A stretch of 64,000 bases of DNA from a bacterium (GCA_023150945.1 JAKLJX010000027.1:27768-91767), one strand, 5' to 3'. Counted from the stretch's first letter, positions 25,599-38,100 are shown. A program made the numbers and translations. The notes: a model not told the origin generated them from the letters alone.

Positions 25599-26564
25599 CT
25601 AGGCCACGCCCGCCTTCAACAAATCATGCAAATGCAGCATGCCGACCGGGCACTGCTCGGCATCGACGATGATCATCTGCATGATGTCGTGCTCTTCCAT
25701 GATCTCGAGCACATTGGCCGCCAGCGTGCCCAGCGGCACGGTTTTGGGATGTGGTGTCATGATCTGCTGCGCGGCCAGATCATACACGGCTTGGCGGCGG
25801 CGCAGCAGCCGCCGCAAATCACCGTCGGTGACGATGCCGGCGAGCTTGCCGTCGGCCGCGACCACGCAGGTGGCGCCAAAGCGCTTGCTGGTGATTTCCA
25901 AAATGACTTCTTCCAGCGTGGCGGTCAAGCCCACGCGCGCGACGCGATCGCCGCTGTACATGATGTCGTCGATGCGCAGCAGCAGCTTGCGGCCGAGCGT
26001 GCCGCCGGGATGGCGCAGCGCAAAATCCGCCTGGGTGAAATGGCGTTTCTCCAGCAACGCGACCGCCAGCGCGTCACCCAGGGCCAGGGTGGCGGTGGTG
26101 CTGGCCGTGGGCGCGAGATCATGCGGGCAAGCCTCGCGTTTCACGCTGATGTCCAGAATCACATCGGCGCGCTCGGCCAGCGGCGAATGGCGGTTGGCCG
26201 TCATCACCAGGATGGGAATTCCCAGACGTTTGAACAGCGGCAGCAGCAAATGAAATTCGTTGGTCGTGCCGCTTTTGGAAATGCAGATCACCACGTCGCC
26301 GGGCATCACCATGCCGAGGTCGCCGTGCGCCGCTTCCGCGGGATGAATGAACATCGCCGCGGTGCCGGTGCTGGAGAGCGTGGCCGCGATTTTCTGGGCG
26401 ATGATCCCGCTCTTGCCGATGCCCGAGACGATCACCCGGCCGCGGCAAGAGTAAAGCAATTCCACTGCGGCCTCGAAGCTGGCATCGAGACGAGGCGCCA
26501 ACGCGGCCACGGCCTCGGCCTCGATGCGGAGGACCTCACGGGCGATGTCGAGCAAGTTGGGCAT
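25599..26564 (-). CDS. kdsD: Arabinose-5-phosphate isomerase (KdsD/GutQ family)
   Basis: 321 residues from the ATG at 26564 (MPNLLDIAREVLRIEAEAV). The SIS domain covers about residues 30-165 (RVIVSGIGKSGIIAQKIAATL, STGTAAMFIHPAEAAHGDLG, SKSGTTNEFHLLLP), and two CBS repeats follow (about 200-320). The enzyme converts ribulose 5-phosphate to arabinose 5-phosphate, the first committed step to KDO. The next-step enzyme, KdsA, is encoded 35 bases upstream. The start lacks a strong ribosome-binding site, suggesting coupling to kdsA translation. Confidence 0.95.
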   Translation of the reverse strand: MPNLLDIAREVLRIEAEAVAALAPRLDASFEAAVELLYSCRGRVIVSGIGKSGIIAQKIAATLSSTGTAAMFIHPAEAAHGDLGMVMPGDVVICISKSGTTNEFHLLLPLFKRLGIPILVMTANRHSPLAERADVILDISVKREACPHDLAPTASTTATLALGDALAVALLEKRHFTQADFALRHPGGTLGRKLLLRIDDIMYSGDRVARVGLTATLEEVILEITSKRFGATCVVAADGKLAGIVTDGDLRRLLRRRQAVYDLAAQQIMTPHPKTVPLGTLAANVLEIMEEHDIMQMIIVDAEQCPVGMLHLHDLLKAGVA

Positions 26565-26599
26565 GAGCGTTTGCTGCTGCGCCGGCACGTGATCCGCTC

Positions 26600-27430
26600 T
26601 CACCAAAACTTCCTGGTCATGTCCGCGATGGCTTTCGCCTGCGTCAGCAGCGCTTCCAGCTTGGCGATCGGCCATTGGCTGGCGGCGTCGCATTTTGCCT
26701 CCGCGGGATTGGGATGGGCTTCAATGAACAAGGCTTCGCAGCCGGCGGCCATGGCGGCGCGCGTCAGCGCCGGCACGAAATGCGGTTTACCGCCCGCCGG
26801 GTTCGATGAGGGCAGGCCGTAAACGCGCACCGAATGCGTGGGATCGAACATGACCGGGTAGCCGAGACTGCGCATGGTCACCAGCGCGCGCATATCGACC
26901 ACGAGATCGTGATAACCGTGGCAGGCGCCGCGCTCCGTCAGGATGATGTTGCGGTTGCCGGCGCGCTCGATTTTGCCGATGACGTTGCGCAGGTCGTCGG
27001 GATCGAGAAACTGGCCTTTCTTGACATTGACCACGCGGCCGGTTTTGGCGACCGCCAGGGTGAGCGTGGTTTGCATGCAGAGATACGCCGGAATCTGGAT
27101 CACATCCAAAACTTCGGCGCAGGCCTCGGCATCATGCGCGTCGTGAATATCGGAAAGCACGGGCACGTCGAACTGCTCCTTGATGCGGCGCAGCAGCGCC
27201 AGCCCGGCGCGCAAGCCCGGACCCTGATAGCTCAGTTCGGAAGAACGATTGTCCTTGAGATAGGACGATTTGAAAATCAGCGGCAGGCCGACTTTGGCCG
27301 CGATGCCGCAAATGTGCTCGGCGGCCGTCATCATGGTTTTTTCATCTTCGATGACGCACGGCCCGCAGATCAACACCAGCGGATGCTCACCGCCGAGTTT
27401 GATTTTTCCGATTTCGATGGTACGAGTCAT
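26600..27430 (-). CDS. kdsA: KDO-8-phosphate synthase
   Basis: 276 residues, normal length. Features are ICGPCVIEDE, FKSSYLKDNRSS, FDVPVLSDIHDAHDAE, QIPAYLCMQT, KKGQFLDP, TERGACHGYHDLVVDMR and FDPTHSVR. It condenses arabinose 5-phosphate with phosphoenolpyruvate. The Cys in LICGPC, the metal site Cys11 position, suggests the metal-dependent class, although this needs alignment. It is followed closely by kdsD. Upstream lies a 43-bp duplicated fragment of pyrG. Confidence 0.96.
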   Translation of the reverse strand: MTRTIEIGKIKLGGEHPLVLICGPCVIEDEKTMMTAAEHICGIAAKVGLPLIFKSSYLKDNRSSELSYQGPGLRAGLALLRRIKEQFDVPVLSDIHDAHDAEACAEVLDVIQIPAYLCMQTTLTLAVAKTGRVVNVKKGQFLDPDDLRNVIGKIERAGNRNIILTERGACHGYHDLVVDMRALVTMRSLGYPVMFDPTHSVRVYGLPSSNPAGGKPHFVPALTRAAMAAGCEALFIEAHPNPAEAKCDAASQWPIAKLEALLTQAKAIADMTRKFW

Positions 27431-27452
27431 GAACGAGCGATCCTCAAACTAA

Positions 27453-27495
27453 CAAAGCGCACAAGCGCAAATCCGGATGAAACTGCACGCCAACG
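27453..27495 (-). pseudogene. Duplicated 43-bp fragment of the pyrG 3' region
   Basis: These 43 bases match 27958-28000 inside pyrG at 40 positions. On the minus strand they would read GVQFHPDLR, the glutaminase His-Pro-Glu region of CTP synthase (GVQFHPELR in the intact gene). The fragment lies between the nucleotidyltransferase gene and kdsA, so the two copies bracket that small gene. Confidence 0.75.
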
Positions 27496-27522
27496 GAGGA
27501 GGAATAGCCTTCCTGTTCCTTC

Positions 27523-27819
27523 TCAAACATGAATCGCCTCTTGCAAAAGGCGGCTGTTGCGGTGAGGCTGCACGTCCTTCTCCCGGCAGATACCGACTTG
27601 CCGATGGCAAGAGGCTCTCAATTGATCCCGCAACTTCATTTTCTTGTCAAAGAGATCATCGGTGCCGGGTTCGAACTCAGCCAACAGGTCGATATCGCTC
27701 TCTTTCGCTTGTTCGCCCCGGGCAAAGGAACCGACGAGACCCAATCTCACAATGCGAAAGTCGGTTCTGAGTGTCTGGCGGTGCTTGCGCAAGGACTCGA
27801 GAACCTGATCGGTGTTCAA
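27523..27819 (-). CDS. MNT-type minimal nucleotidyltransferase
   Basis: 98 residues. The polymerase-beta-like signature GSFARGE followed by ESDIDLL (GSxxRG...DxD) is at residues of about 30-46. This fits the MntA family, antitoxin half of HEPN/MNT modules, which AMPylates its HEPN toxin. No HEPN (DUF86) gene is adjacent on either side, so it is an orphan. It interrupts the otherwise metabolic pyrG-kdsA pair and is bracketed by two copies of a pyrG fragment, which points to late insertion. The final 35 residues (CREKDVQPHRN, LLQEAIHV) resemble the usual family ending, so the gene looks intact. Confidence 0.82.
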   Translation of the reverse strand: MNTDQVLESLRKHRQTLRTDFRIVRLGLVGSFARGEQAKESDIDLLAEFEPGTDDLFDKKMKLRDQLRASCHRQVGICREKDVQPHRNSRLLQEAIHV

Positions 27820-27861
27820 CCTCGGGCGTCCTCCTGGTCTTGCGGGACAACGGTTGCAGCA

Positions 27862-27897
27862 GAAAGACCGGTAGCCGGCTCTCTGCGCTGCCGGTCT

Positions 27898-27899
<2 letters not shown>
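27862..27899 (-). terminator. Hairpin at the end of pyrG
   Basis: GAAGACCGGCAGC and GCTACCGGTCTTTC pair on the minus strand around an 11-base loop, beginning inside the pyrG stop codon. The T-run after it is weak (TTTCTGC), so termination may be partial. Confidence 0.4.
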
Positions 27900-30325
<2,426 letters not shown>

Positions 30326-30556
30326 GGCCACACCCGGTCAGGATCGGTTCGTTGCAGTTCGTGTTGATCAATCTCTTGCCAAATCATGTGCGCCGCCGGC
30401 GGTCGTGCCATTTGGTCAATCGGTCGGGATCACACGCTGCCGGCGCCAGCCAGCCAGCCGCAGCCTCATGCTTGGTGTCCGAGCCGGCCTGCGACGGAAT
30501 GCGGCGACCAGGAAAGCGCAGGCGTTGATCATGCCCGCCGCGCGGAACGGGCGGGC

Positions 30557-30844
30557 CTAGCCGATGACTTTCGGCACCGAGAAATAGCCGAGCTTGTGCG
30601 CGGGCGCATTTTGCAGAATTTCTTCCACTGAGTTGTCCTGCGCCACCCGGTCTTCGCGAAAGACGTTGCAGAGGTCGAGCACATGCGCCGTGGCCGGCAC
30701 GTTCTCCACGTTGAGCTCTTTGAGCTGTTCCACGTAGCCTACGATGGCATCCAATTCCCGAGCGAGACGGGCCAGCTCCTCTTCACTGAAAGTGAGCTTG
30801 GCGAGCCGGGCGAGATGCCTTGTTTCTTCAATGGAGATCGACAT
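30557..30844 (-). CDS. gatC: Aspartyl/glutamyl-tRNA amidotransferase subunit C
   Basis: 95 residues, standard length. It begins SISIEETRHLARLAKLTFSEEEL and has the conserved VLDLCNVFREDRV and an end with FSVPKVIG. GatC stabilises the GatCAB complex that amidates Glu-tRNA-Gln or Asp-tRNA-Asn. gatA and gatB are not in the window, so it is unlinked. It has its own predicted promoter at 30908-30935. Confidence 0.95.
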   Translation of the reverse strand: MSISIEETRHLARLAKLTFSEEELARLARELDAIVGYVEQLKELNVENVPATAHVLDLCNVFREDRVAQDNSVEEILQNAPAHKLGYFSVPKVIG

Positions 30845-30907
30845 AATAATCGGAAATGTTGCAGTCCATTAATTCTTGGCTCGACGTTTGCTGAACGGCA
30901 GCGCACT

Positions 30908-30935
30908 AATATAAAAGAAGCCGCGTCAGAGTCAA
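30908..30935 (-). promoter_or_regulatory. Sigma-70-type promoter of gatC
   Basis: On the minus strand TTGACT (30930-30935) and TATATT (30908-30913) are separated by 16 bases. The -10 lies about 63 bases upstream of the gatC start codon. The patch is AT-rich compared with its surroundings. Confidence 0.5.
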
Positions 30936-31009
30936 GGTTTAATCCCTCGCCACGCGCGTGCTTTTTGTCTTTGTTGAGGTTAAGCGTGAAATGACGCGCT
31001 TCTCGCGAA

Positions 31010-33619
31010 TCAAAACATGAAGCCGCCACCAGCCGTGACCAGTTTCCCCTCGGCCGAGCCTGCAATTCCGACAGAAAACGTGAAAGTGCGATAGATCGGC
31101 GCCAGCCACAAACCGCCGCCCAGGCTCGTGTGCCAGCCGCCCGGACTTTGGGATTCAAACCAAACACGGCCGGCATCTCCAAAAACAAAGAGGCCGAAAT
31201 CGGTGGGAAAGACGATTTTGGTGCGCACGAGATAAGCGCGCAACTCAGCGTTGCCGATGGCGGCGGCTTCGCCCGCAAAGCGTTCCCGCCGGAACCCCCG
31301 CACCGAGGCATTGCCGCCGGCATAGGCCGCCTCGTAATAAGGAAACGCCTCGCCCCATATTTTTTCGCCGGCGGTGCGCAGCGCCAGCGTCAACCGCGAC
31401 AACGGTGAATAGTAAAGCCGCAATTCCGCCGCACCCTTGGTGAAAGCGCTGTTGTTGTCGAATACCGCCGGCACGTGCGCCACCCGGCTGCTGGCGTACA
31501 AGCCGCGGGTGGTGGCCACCGGCCGGTCGCGCAAATCCAACTCCAGGCGGCTGCTCAACTCTGCCAAGCCGTTGATGGTCACGCCGAAAGGCCGGGTCTG
31601 CCGGACGAAGGTGTTTTCTTCCGCATCCGTGTCAGTGTATTTCAGAGCGCCGGCCACGCTGGCGTGCAAATACGGCAACAAATCGCAGCGCAAGGAAGGT
31701 TGCAGCCAGTATTCGTGCGTGCGCACACGATAATAATCAGTGAGATTGGTTGTTCCCGCCTGCGCCACCGCGCGCGGCGACTGGTTGCCGAAGCCGTGAA
31801 AATTGCGCACTTCACGCGGCACCGTGGCACCGGCCTCCAGACCGAAGCGAACGTGCTTGATCACATCCACGAGGTCAGCGGTGTAGCGCAGCCGAAATGC
31901 GCCGGTGGCAAAGGCCAGATTGCCGCGCAGCGTCATCTTGTAGTCATAGGGATGTTTGCGAAAGGCGTAATGATACCAGGCTTGGCCGTGACCGAGGAAC
32001 AGGCCGTCATCAGGAGTGTAGGCCAAAAACGGAATCGGCCTGGCCTCTCCGCCATAGTCGGGCCGGGCGGGTTTGTCCTCGTGGCGATTGACGAGGGAAT
32101 CGCTCGTGCCGAGCTGCCGGCGCATGCCGGTGCCACTGACCCGGGTCGTGCCGGCGACATCATAGATGACGGTTGCGCCGCCGGCTTCATTGACGAATTC
32201 ATCTTCGCCCGCGCCGCCAATCAGGCGCACGGTAATGCCTGTGCCGGCGTGGCCGCGCGCCACCGCTTTGTCCCGGCCGCCCATCAGGAACAGGCGTAAT
32301 TCCTTGGTCTCATTGCGAAAGAAGGTACGCTGAAACAACAGGTCATCTTTCTTTTCGCCGGATTCATCATCGTACTTGAAGATTTTGACCGTGACCTGAT
32401 CTTTCATGCTGCGGTCGATTTCGGCATACTCCGGTTTGTCGCTCATTTTGATCTCGACATGCTCCGCGAGCAGGCGATAGTATTGCCGCGCCGCCTCGGG
32501 CATGTGATTGCGGCGTTGCTTCAGCCTCTGCTCCAACTCCGGCCCGTTGATTTCATACACCGCCGGGGGCAATTGTCTTACGGCATATGCCAGCACGGAA
32601 TCAGTGAGGCCGGCGACAAACGCCTCCGTCACCTGCTGGAATTCCGGCCACGACAGCCGGTTCAGAAATTTGCGGTCGGTGTGGCGGCCGGAGTGGGTCA
32701 GGCTCACGATATCGGGTTCCTGCTTGGCGAAATTCTCGAGTTGTTTGACGACGTAGCGCCGTTCGGCAAACGCGGGCAGCAGGCCGTCGAATTTGGCAAA
32801 GGCCTGATCGCGGTCGCGCGGAATCGGCAGCCAAATCTTTTTGGTGCCCTCGCTGAAGCGCGCCCAGCGCCACTGATCGGGATGGCGATCCCAATCGCCG
32901 AGAAAAATATCCAGCAACCGCGCGCGCAAATAGGCGCGCGGCTCCACATAGTCGTCGTTGTCTTCCTGCAGTTCCACGAAGAGATCATCGCTGCCGACGA
33001 TTTTTTTGGAGCCGGCAAAGCCGGTTTCGCCGTTGGGGCCATCCGCCGGCCGCTCTTCGATCATGCCCAGCAGCCCGCCAAACTCCTGCCGGAATTCTCC
33101 CAGGCGTGGATCATCCGGCATGATGACGAGCAGGGGATTGGCATGCAACACGCCCGCAGCTTCGGCAATGGCCGGCACCACCAGCGCGGCGTAAGGATGC
33201 GCGCTGCTGATCTGATCCTGGATGATGTCGGCGGCCACGGTTTCGTGCAACTCCGGCGGCAAAGTTTTGCTCGGGTCTTTGTCCAGCGAGCGAAAGGCAA
33301 ACTCGCGGCCGTCTCCGGATTTGAAACGCAGTGACTTGGTTTGCAGACCACCGCCTTTTTTTGAAGGGGTCAGGCCGCCGGCAAAATTCGCCAGATCGAG
33401 AACCGGCACGGTCACCGGCGCAGCCCAGACATCACGATAATGCGCGCCGAAGAAGAAGCGATGCAATCCGCCGCGAACGTAAAGTGCACCCGGCACGCGC
33501 ACTTCACTCTTTGCGGCTTGCGTGGCAGCTTCATTCGCGTTATTTTGTTGCCCGTTGGCCCCGCGCGCCAACGCGAGCAGGCAGATCAACAGCAACGGCG
33601 TGGCAAGCTGGCGTGGCAT
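31010..33619 (-). CDS. Omp85-type outer-membrane beta-barrel protein with kinase-like N-terminal region
   Basis: 869 residues. The ATG at 33619 has AGAGGA five bases upstream and opens a signal peptide (LLLICLLALARGANGQ). Residues of about 50-290 carry three conserved-looking motifs: GGGLQTKSLRF with FRSLDKD (Lys114), GDWDRHPDQWRW (241-252), and PRDRDQAF (267-274). The middle, about 440-530, is a beta-rich linker. The C-terminal 330 or so residues form a bacterial surface-antigen barrel: GYxxY-type strands, VRGFRRERFAGEAAAIGNAELR (in parts), DAGRVW, GGLWLAP, and a terminal Phe (GGGFMF). The barrel belongs to the BamA/TamA superfamily but there are no POTRA repeats. The N-terminal motif order resembles CotH/HipA/FAM20 kinases, which is my inference. 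The gene is monocistronic. Confidence 0.8.
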   Translation of the reverse strand: MPRQLATPLLLICLLALARGANGQQNNANEAATQAAKSEVRVPGALYVRGGLHRFFFGAHYRDVWAAPVTVPVLDLANFAGGLTPSKKGGGLQTKSLRFKSGDGREFAFRSLDKDPSKTLPPELHETVAADIIQDQISSAHPYAALVVPAIAEAAGVLHANPLLVIMPDDPRLGEFRQEFGGLLGMIEERPADGPNGETGFAGSKKIVGSDDLFVELQEDNDDYVEPRAYLRARLLDIFLGDWDRHPDQWRWARFSEGTKKIWLPIPRDRDQAFAKFDGLLPAFAERRYVVKQLENFAKQEPDIVSLTHSGRHTDRKFLNRLSWPEFQQVTEAFVAGLTDSVLAYAVRQLPPAVYEINGPELEQRLKQRRNHMPEAARQYYRLLAEHVEIKMSDKPEYAEIDRSMKDQVTVKIFKYDDESGEKKDDLLFQRTFFRNETKELRLFLMGGRDKAVARGHAGTGITVRLIGGAGEDEFVNEAGGATVIYDVAGTTRVSGTGMRRQLGTSDSLVNRHEDKPARPDYGGEARPIPFLAYTPDDGLFLGHGQAWYHYAFRKHPYDYKMTLRGNLAFATGAFRLRYTADLVDVIKHVRFGLEAGATVPREVRNFHGFGNQSPRAVAQAGTTNLTDYYRVRTHEYWLQPSLRCDLLPYLHASVAGALKYTDTDAEENTFVRQTRPFGVTINGLAELSSRLELDLRDRPVATTRGLYASSRVAHVPAVFDNNSAFTKGAAELRLYYSPLSRLTLALRTAGEKIWGEAFPYYEAAYAGGNASVRGFRRERFAGEAAAIGNAELRAYLVRTKIVFPTDFGLFVFGDAGRVWFESQSPGGWHTSLGGGLWLAPIYRTFTFSVGIAGSAEGKLVTAGGGFMF

Positions 33620-33757
33620 TGGATTCCTCTTTGGGATGGCAGTGATGCGACAAGCCCTGGGTGCCGGTGCGCAGCGCCGGGCAGGCATGCCGCCAGTTCG
33701 CGCCTGCTGAAAGCTTCCTCCGAAAATCAATATGGCCGTCAATAAGCCAAACCACCT

Positions 33758-34972
33758 GTGAAAAGTCAAGCACAAAGCCGCCACAGGCCGGCGCCTCCCG
33801 CGTCCGCCGCGCCTTCCGCCTCGCCGCCGGCCGGCCGCAGAAATGTCGTCACGCTCGGCGTGGTGAGCCTGCTGAACGACATGGCAGCGGAGATGGTTTA
33901 TCCCATCATCCCGATATTTCTCACCACCGTGCTGGCCGCGCCGGTGGCCATCGTCGGTTTGATTGAAGGCATTGCCGAAGCCACGGCCAGCGTGCTGAAG
34001 GTCTTTTCCGGCTGGCTGTCCGATCGCTGGCAATCGCGCAAACGTTTCGTTACCGGCGGCTACACGCTCGCGGCAGTTGCCAAGATCTTGCTGGCGCTGG
34101 CCGCCGCCTGGCCGCAGGTTTTGCTCGCGCGCTTCGTCGATCGCGCCGGCAAGGGCCTGCGCACCGCCGCCCGCGATGCGCTCATCGCCGATTCCACTGC
34201 TGCCCATCAGCGCGGCGCCGCGTTCGGTTTGCATCGCGGACTCGACACCGCCGGCGCGGTGCTCGGCCCGCTGCTCGGGCTGGCCTTGCTGCAGATTTTG
34301 CAGAACGATTATCGTACAATCTTCTTGATTTCCGCGGTGCCCGCGCTGCTGGCGGTGTTGCTGCTGATCGCGTTGGTGCGCGAACCGCAGCGCAGCGCCG
34401 GCAATCTGCCGGCGGCGGAACTTCTGAAGTGGCGGCAATGCGATCCCGCCTTCAAGAAATTCTTGCTGGCCAGTGCCCTGTTTGCGCTGGGCAACAGCTC
34501 CGACGCGTTTCTCATCCTGCGGGCACAAGCGCTCGGCTATTCCACCAGCGCTGCCGTGCTGCTGTTTGTGGTCTTCAATGCCGTCTATGCTCTGCTTGCC
34601 TTCCCGCTCGGCAAACTTGCCGACCGCTTCGGCGCGCGACCATTGCTCGCTGCTTCGTTCTTGCTATTCGCATTGATCTATGCCGGTTTCGGCCGCGCCG
34701 GACACGCTGCCTGGCTGTGGTTGTTGTTTCCGCTGTATGGCTTGTACATGGCGATGAGTGAGGGCGTGGGCAAGGCTTACATCGCGGGCTTGGTGCCGGC
34801 GGAAAGGCGGGGCACGGCGCTGGGCTTGTTCTACACCGTCACCGGCGTGATCACTCTGCTGGCCAGCACCGTGGCCGGGCTGTTGTGGAGTTATCTCGGA
34901 CCGGCAGCGCCGTTCTACTTCGGTGCGGTCCTGGCGCTGCTGGCGTGCGGGGTTTTTGTGAATTCGAAATAG
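33758..34972 (+). CDS. Major facilitator superfamily transporter
   Basis: 404 residues with about twelve hydrophobic segments. The first loop GWLSDRWQSRKRF near residue 90 fits the MFS motif A (GxLaDRxGrrr), with a related FGKLADRFGARPLL-like copy (PLGKLADRFGARPLL) between segments 8 and 9. RFVDRAGKGLRTAARDALIADS follows segment 4, typical of a subfamily often annotated as permease with no known substrate. It starts at a GTG (33758); no ATG precedes the first helix. The N-terminal 28 residues are Pro/Ala/Ser-rich. It diverges from the beta-barrel gene and converges on the CotH gene. Confidence 0.88.
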   Translation: MKSQAQSRHRPAPPASAAPSASPPAGRRNVVTLGVVSLLNDMAAEMVYPIIPIFLTTVLAAPVAIVGLIEGIAEATASVLKVFSGWLSDRWQSRKRFVTGGYTLAAVAKILLALAAAWPQVLLARFVDRAGKGLRTAARDALIADSTAAHQRGAAFGLHRGLDTAGAVLGPLLGLALLQILQNDYRTIFLISAVPALLAVLLLIALVREPQRSAGNLPAAELLKWRQCDPAFKKFLLASALFALGNSSDAFLILRAQALGYSTSAAVLLFVVFNAVYALLAFPLGKLADRFGARPLLAASFLLFALIYAGFGRAGHAAWLWLLFPLYGLYMAMSEGVGKAYIAGLVPAERRGTALGLFYTVTGVITLLASTVAGLLWSYLGPAAPFYFGAVLALLACGVFVNSK

Positions 34973-35014
34973 CGTCGACTTCCAACATTGGACGAATCAT
35001 GCGGGGTATCGACC

Positions 35015-35111
35015 GGATTCACATGATTGACAGGATTGTGTGGTTCGGTCAATGCGCGCGGGTTGCGATCAAAAACAAAAATCCAGTGAATCCTGTTAAT
35101 CCTGTCCATCC
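35015..35111. repeat. Imperfect inverted repeat of GGATT/AATCC type
   Basis: The stretch GGATTCACATGATTGACAGG (35015-35034) returns in inverted form at 35089-35111, with four differences, around a loop of about 50 bases. AATCCTGTTAATCCTGTCC-type sequence is a familiar dispersed intergenic repeat in FCB genomes. It separates the MFS gene from the terminator that follows. Confidence 0.5.
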
Positions 35112-35130
35112 TTTGTTGGCGCGCAAAACA

Positions 35131-35163
35131 ACAAAGCCCCGCGGTGTGACCACGGGGCTTTGT
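35131..35163. terminator. Bidirectional terminator between convergent genes
   Basis: ACAAAGCCCCG and CGGGGCTTTGT form a perfect 11-bp stem with an 11-base loop. T-rich sequence follows on both strands (AATTTT on plus, TTGTTTTG on minus). It serves both the MFS gene and the CotH-family gene, which converge here. Confidence 0.9.
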
Positions 35164-35185
35164 AATTTTCATCATCAATCGTGCC

Positions 35186-38100
35186 TCAGCGCAAGAACAC
35201 CAGCCGCCGCGTCACCACTTGCCGGCTGCCGGATTCTCCTTCAAAAAACAGCCGCAACAGATAGATGCCGCTGCTCACCGTCCGTCCCGCGCTGTCTTTG
35301 CCTTCCCAACGCAGCGTGTGCCGGCCCGCTTGCCAGCGTTGGTCGGATAACTCGGCGACGCGCTGGCCCTGCAAGTTGTAAATCACCGCGCGCAACAATC
35401 CGTTCTCCGGCAAATCCAGCGGCCACAGCGTGCCGGAATTGAACGGATTCGGGTAATTCGGCGCCAGCGCGAAGGCCCGCGGCAGTGCGGAGCTGGCGGC
35501 CACCGAGGTTTCTCCCCGTTTGACCTCCGGCACGCCGTTGAGCGAGAGATCAACCGCCCACAAATCCGGATTGCCGTCATCCGTGTCGCCCTCATTCATC
35601 GCCTCGCCGGAGAGCACGTTACCGTCATCGAAATGAACGGTGATTTGCACCCGCCGCGTCAGCCAATCCAAATCATTGTCTTCGCCGTTGCTGTCGCTCG
35701 CGCCCGGGGCCAGGCCGCCGCCGGCAAACGTGAGCGTCACTGCCTGGGAGGTGACGTTATCATTGTTCTCTTCCACGTCGGGGGTCACCGTAAAGCTGTT
35801 ACCGTTGCGGAAGAGATCGAACGCGCTTTCGTCCTGGCCGGCGATCTCCACCTGGGTGAGGCGCGCGACTTCCGACAGATTGAACACGCGGCAGGTGAAA
35901 AATTCCCATTCATTGTGCGGATCGATCTCGACCCGCGCCGCCACGCGCACCGGTGTGAACGCCAGCGTTGTGAACACACTGTCAGCGGAGTTCACTTCGT
36001 TGCCCTCGCGGTCGCGGTTGCGCACACGAAAATGATAGCGCGTGTCCGGCGTCAAACCTGACAAGGTGATTTCGTGACGGGTGAGAAACGTGCTGGTCCA
36101 GGGCGTTTGCTGGCCGTAGGCTGCCGTCGTGCCGTATTCGATTTGCGTCTGCGCCGCCTTGTTGGTGCGCCACACGATGGTGGCGGCATTGGCGGTCACC
36201 GGCCCGATCCTTAGCTCGGAGATGAAAAAGGTGTCGGTTTCCGTGCTGAAGATCGCCTGTAGTGCGAGGTCGCGGTTGAGGGTGAGGGAGATTTCGGCCT
36301 TCGCCGGCAGGCTGGCATCGCTCCAGCGTTCGAAAGCGTAGCCGGGACTGGGCGTTGCCTTGACGGTGAGGGGAATGCCGCGGAAGTATTCGCCCTGCCA
36401 GGGCAGGTCAACCGGCGTGATCGTATTGAGCGTCACTTGGCCTTCGCCTTCCGCCGGCAGAATCGAGACCGTGGCCATGCCGGACAAACCGAATTTCTGC
36501 ATGAGTTGCTCGCGTTGATAGGCCGGCCGCTCGTGAATGAAATTCCGCACCGCGTTGAGGTTGCGCTCCCATACGCTGTGATCTTCGCTGCCCCAGCGCG
36601 TCAACTCGCGCTCCATTTCCGGTGCGATCAGCGCCACGAGCCGGTTGAGATGGGATTCGACATTCCGGCTGGCAAGCGTGGTGTTGATGAGATCGGCGAA
36701 GCGGTTGATGAAATACCGGCGATATTCCCCGTTGGCCAACAGCCGGCGCAGCATCAGCGTGCTCCACAGCAGGCTTTCATCGTCGTTGAATTTGATGTCG
36801 GTGCGAACTTGGTCGCGCGTGGCCCATGCCAGGGTGGGGTGGTCGGGCGAGGCGTGCCGCCAGGCCGCGCCCGTGTCCCACATGATCCAAAACCAGCGCG
36901 GGTCGCCGGCGCGATCATGGCAGCGGTCGAGGTTGTTGTGCGGCCAGTCCCAGTTCGCGCCGAAAATGTTCATGATGTGATAATCGGTGAAATTCTCGAG
37001 GTCGGCATAACGGCTCTTGACGCGTTCGTAATTCGCCGGCACGCGCAGATCGTTCTGTTCGAAAAAGGCAAAGGTCTCGTCCCAAAACACGGCATCGCCT
37101 TCACGCAGCTCCGGCTCGGAAGTGCCCCACTGCGAGCGGTGCAAGTCCATGTCGGTGATGCCGTAATTGGATTCGATGTACTCGTCGTCGATGCGCTCAC
37201 GGATCCAATAGACTCCCCAATACTCATGATTCAGATAGAGCGCCGCCGGGCGAAACGCCGAGATGGCGCCGCCGACTTCATGCCAAAGAGAATGCGTCAA
37301 GGCATCGTTGACCATCGTAAAGGTCCCGCTGCCGGTGGCTTGATCGCCGGAGGGCGCATAGAGCACGAGTCGCTTGAATTTGTCGATGGGCTTCTGCGGG
37401 AAGACGCGGTAATCCAGCGTGCTTTGGCCATAGTCGCTGCGAAAATACAGCCGCAGGCTCTTCTTGGCGTCGACGCGCGAGCTGTTGCCGTGAATGCGAA
37501 TGCCGGCGGGCGCGGCGAATTGCGTGACGCCGTTTTCGATGAGCGCGACATCGACCGGCCGTTCCCAGGCGTCGCCTTCGCCTTGCGGGTTGACGTAGAT
37601 GCCAATCTCAGCATCCCACAGGTTCGCGGGTGCAGTGGCAACCACGATGATCGGTAGATTGGGCCGGTCGTTCAGAATGTACGTGCCCGAGATAATGCGA
37701 GTCTGCGCTTCGCCGCCGGCAAACACCCGCGCGCGCAGCACAGTGGTGCGGGTGAAGGTCAACGGTTGCGTGTAGCGGCTGGTTTGTGCGGTGGGTTCGT
37801 CACCGGTGAGGGTGTAGCGGATTTCGCCGGTGGGATGATTAGTGCTCAGCGCCACCGTCACGCTGCCCTGATAGACGCCCTGGGGCTGGGAGAAGGTCAG
37901 GTTGGTCTCCGGCGGTGTATCCCCGCGGTTGGCGGCTGCCGGCGTGGGTGTCTGCATGAAGACGAAAGTGGCGCTGCCGTCCGGCAACCGGCCGTAGGAG
38001 ACATCCGTGGTCTGTGCGCCAAAAGTGAGCGAGTCCACCACGACGCCGGCGGGATCGAACAGGCCGAGAAACTCGCCGCTGCCGCCGAGTTTGAAGTTGG

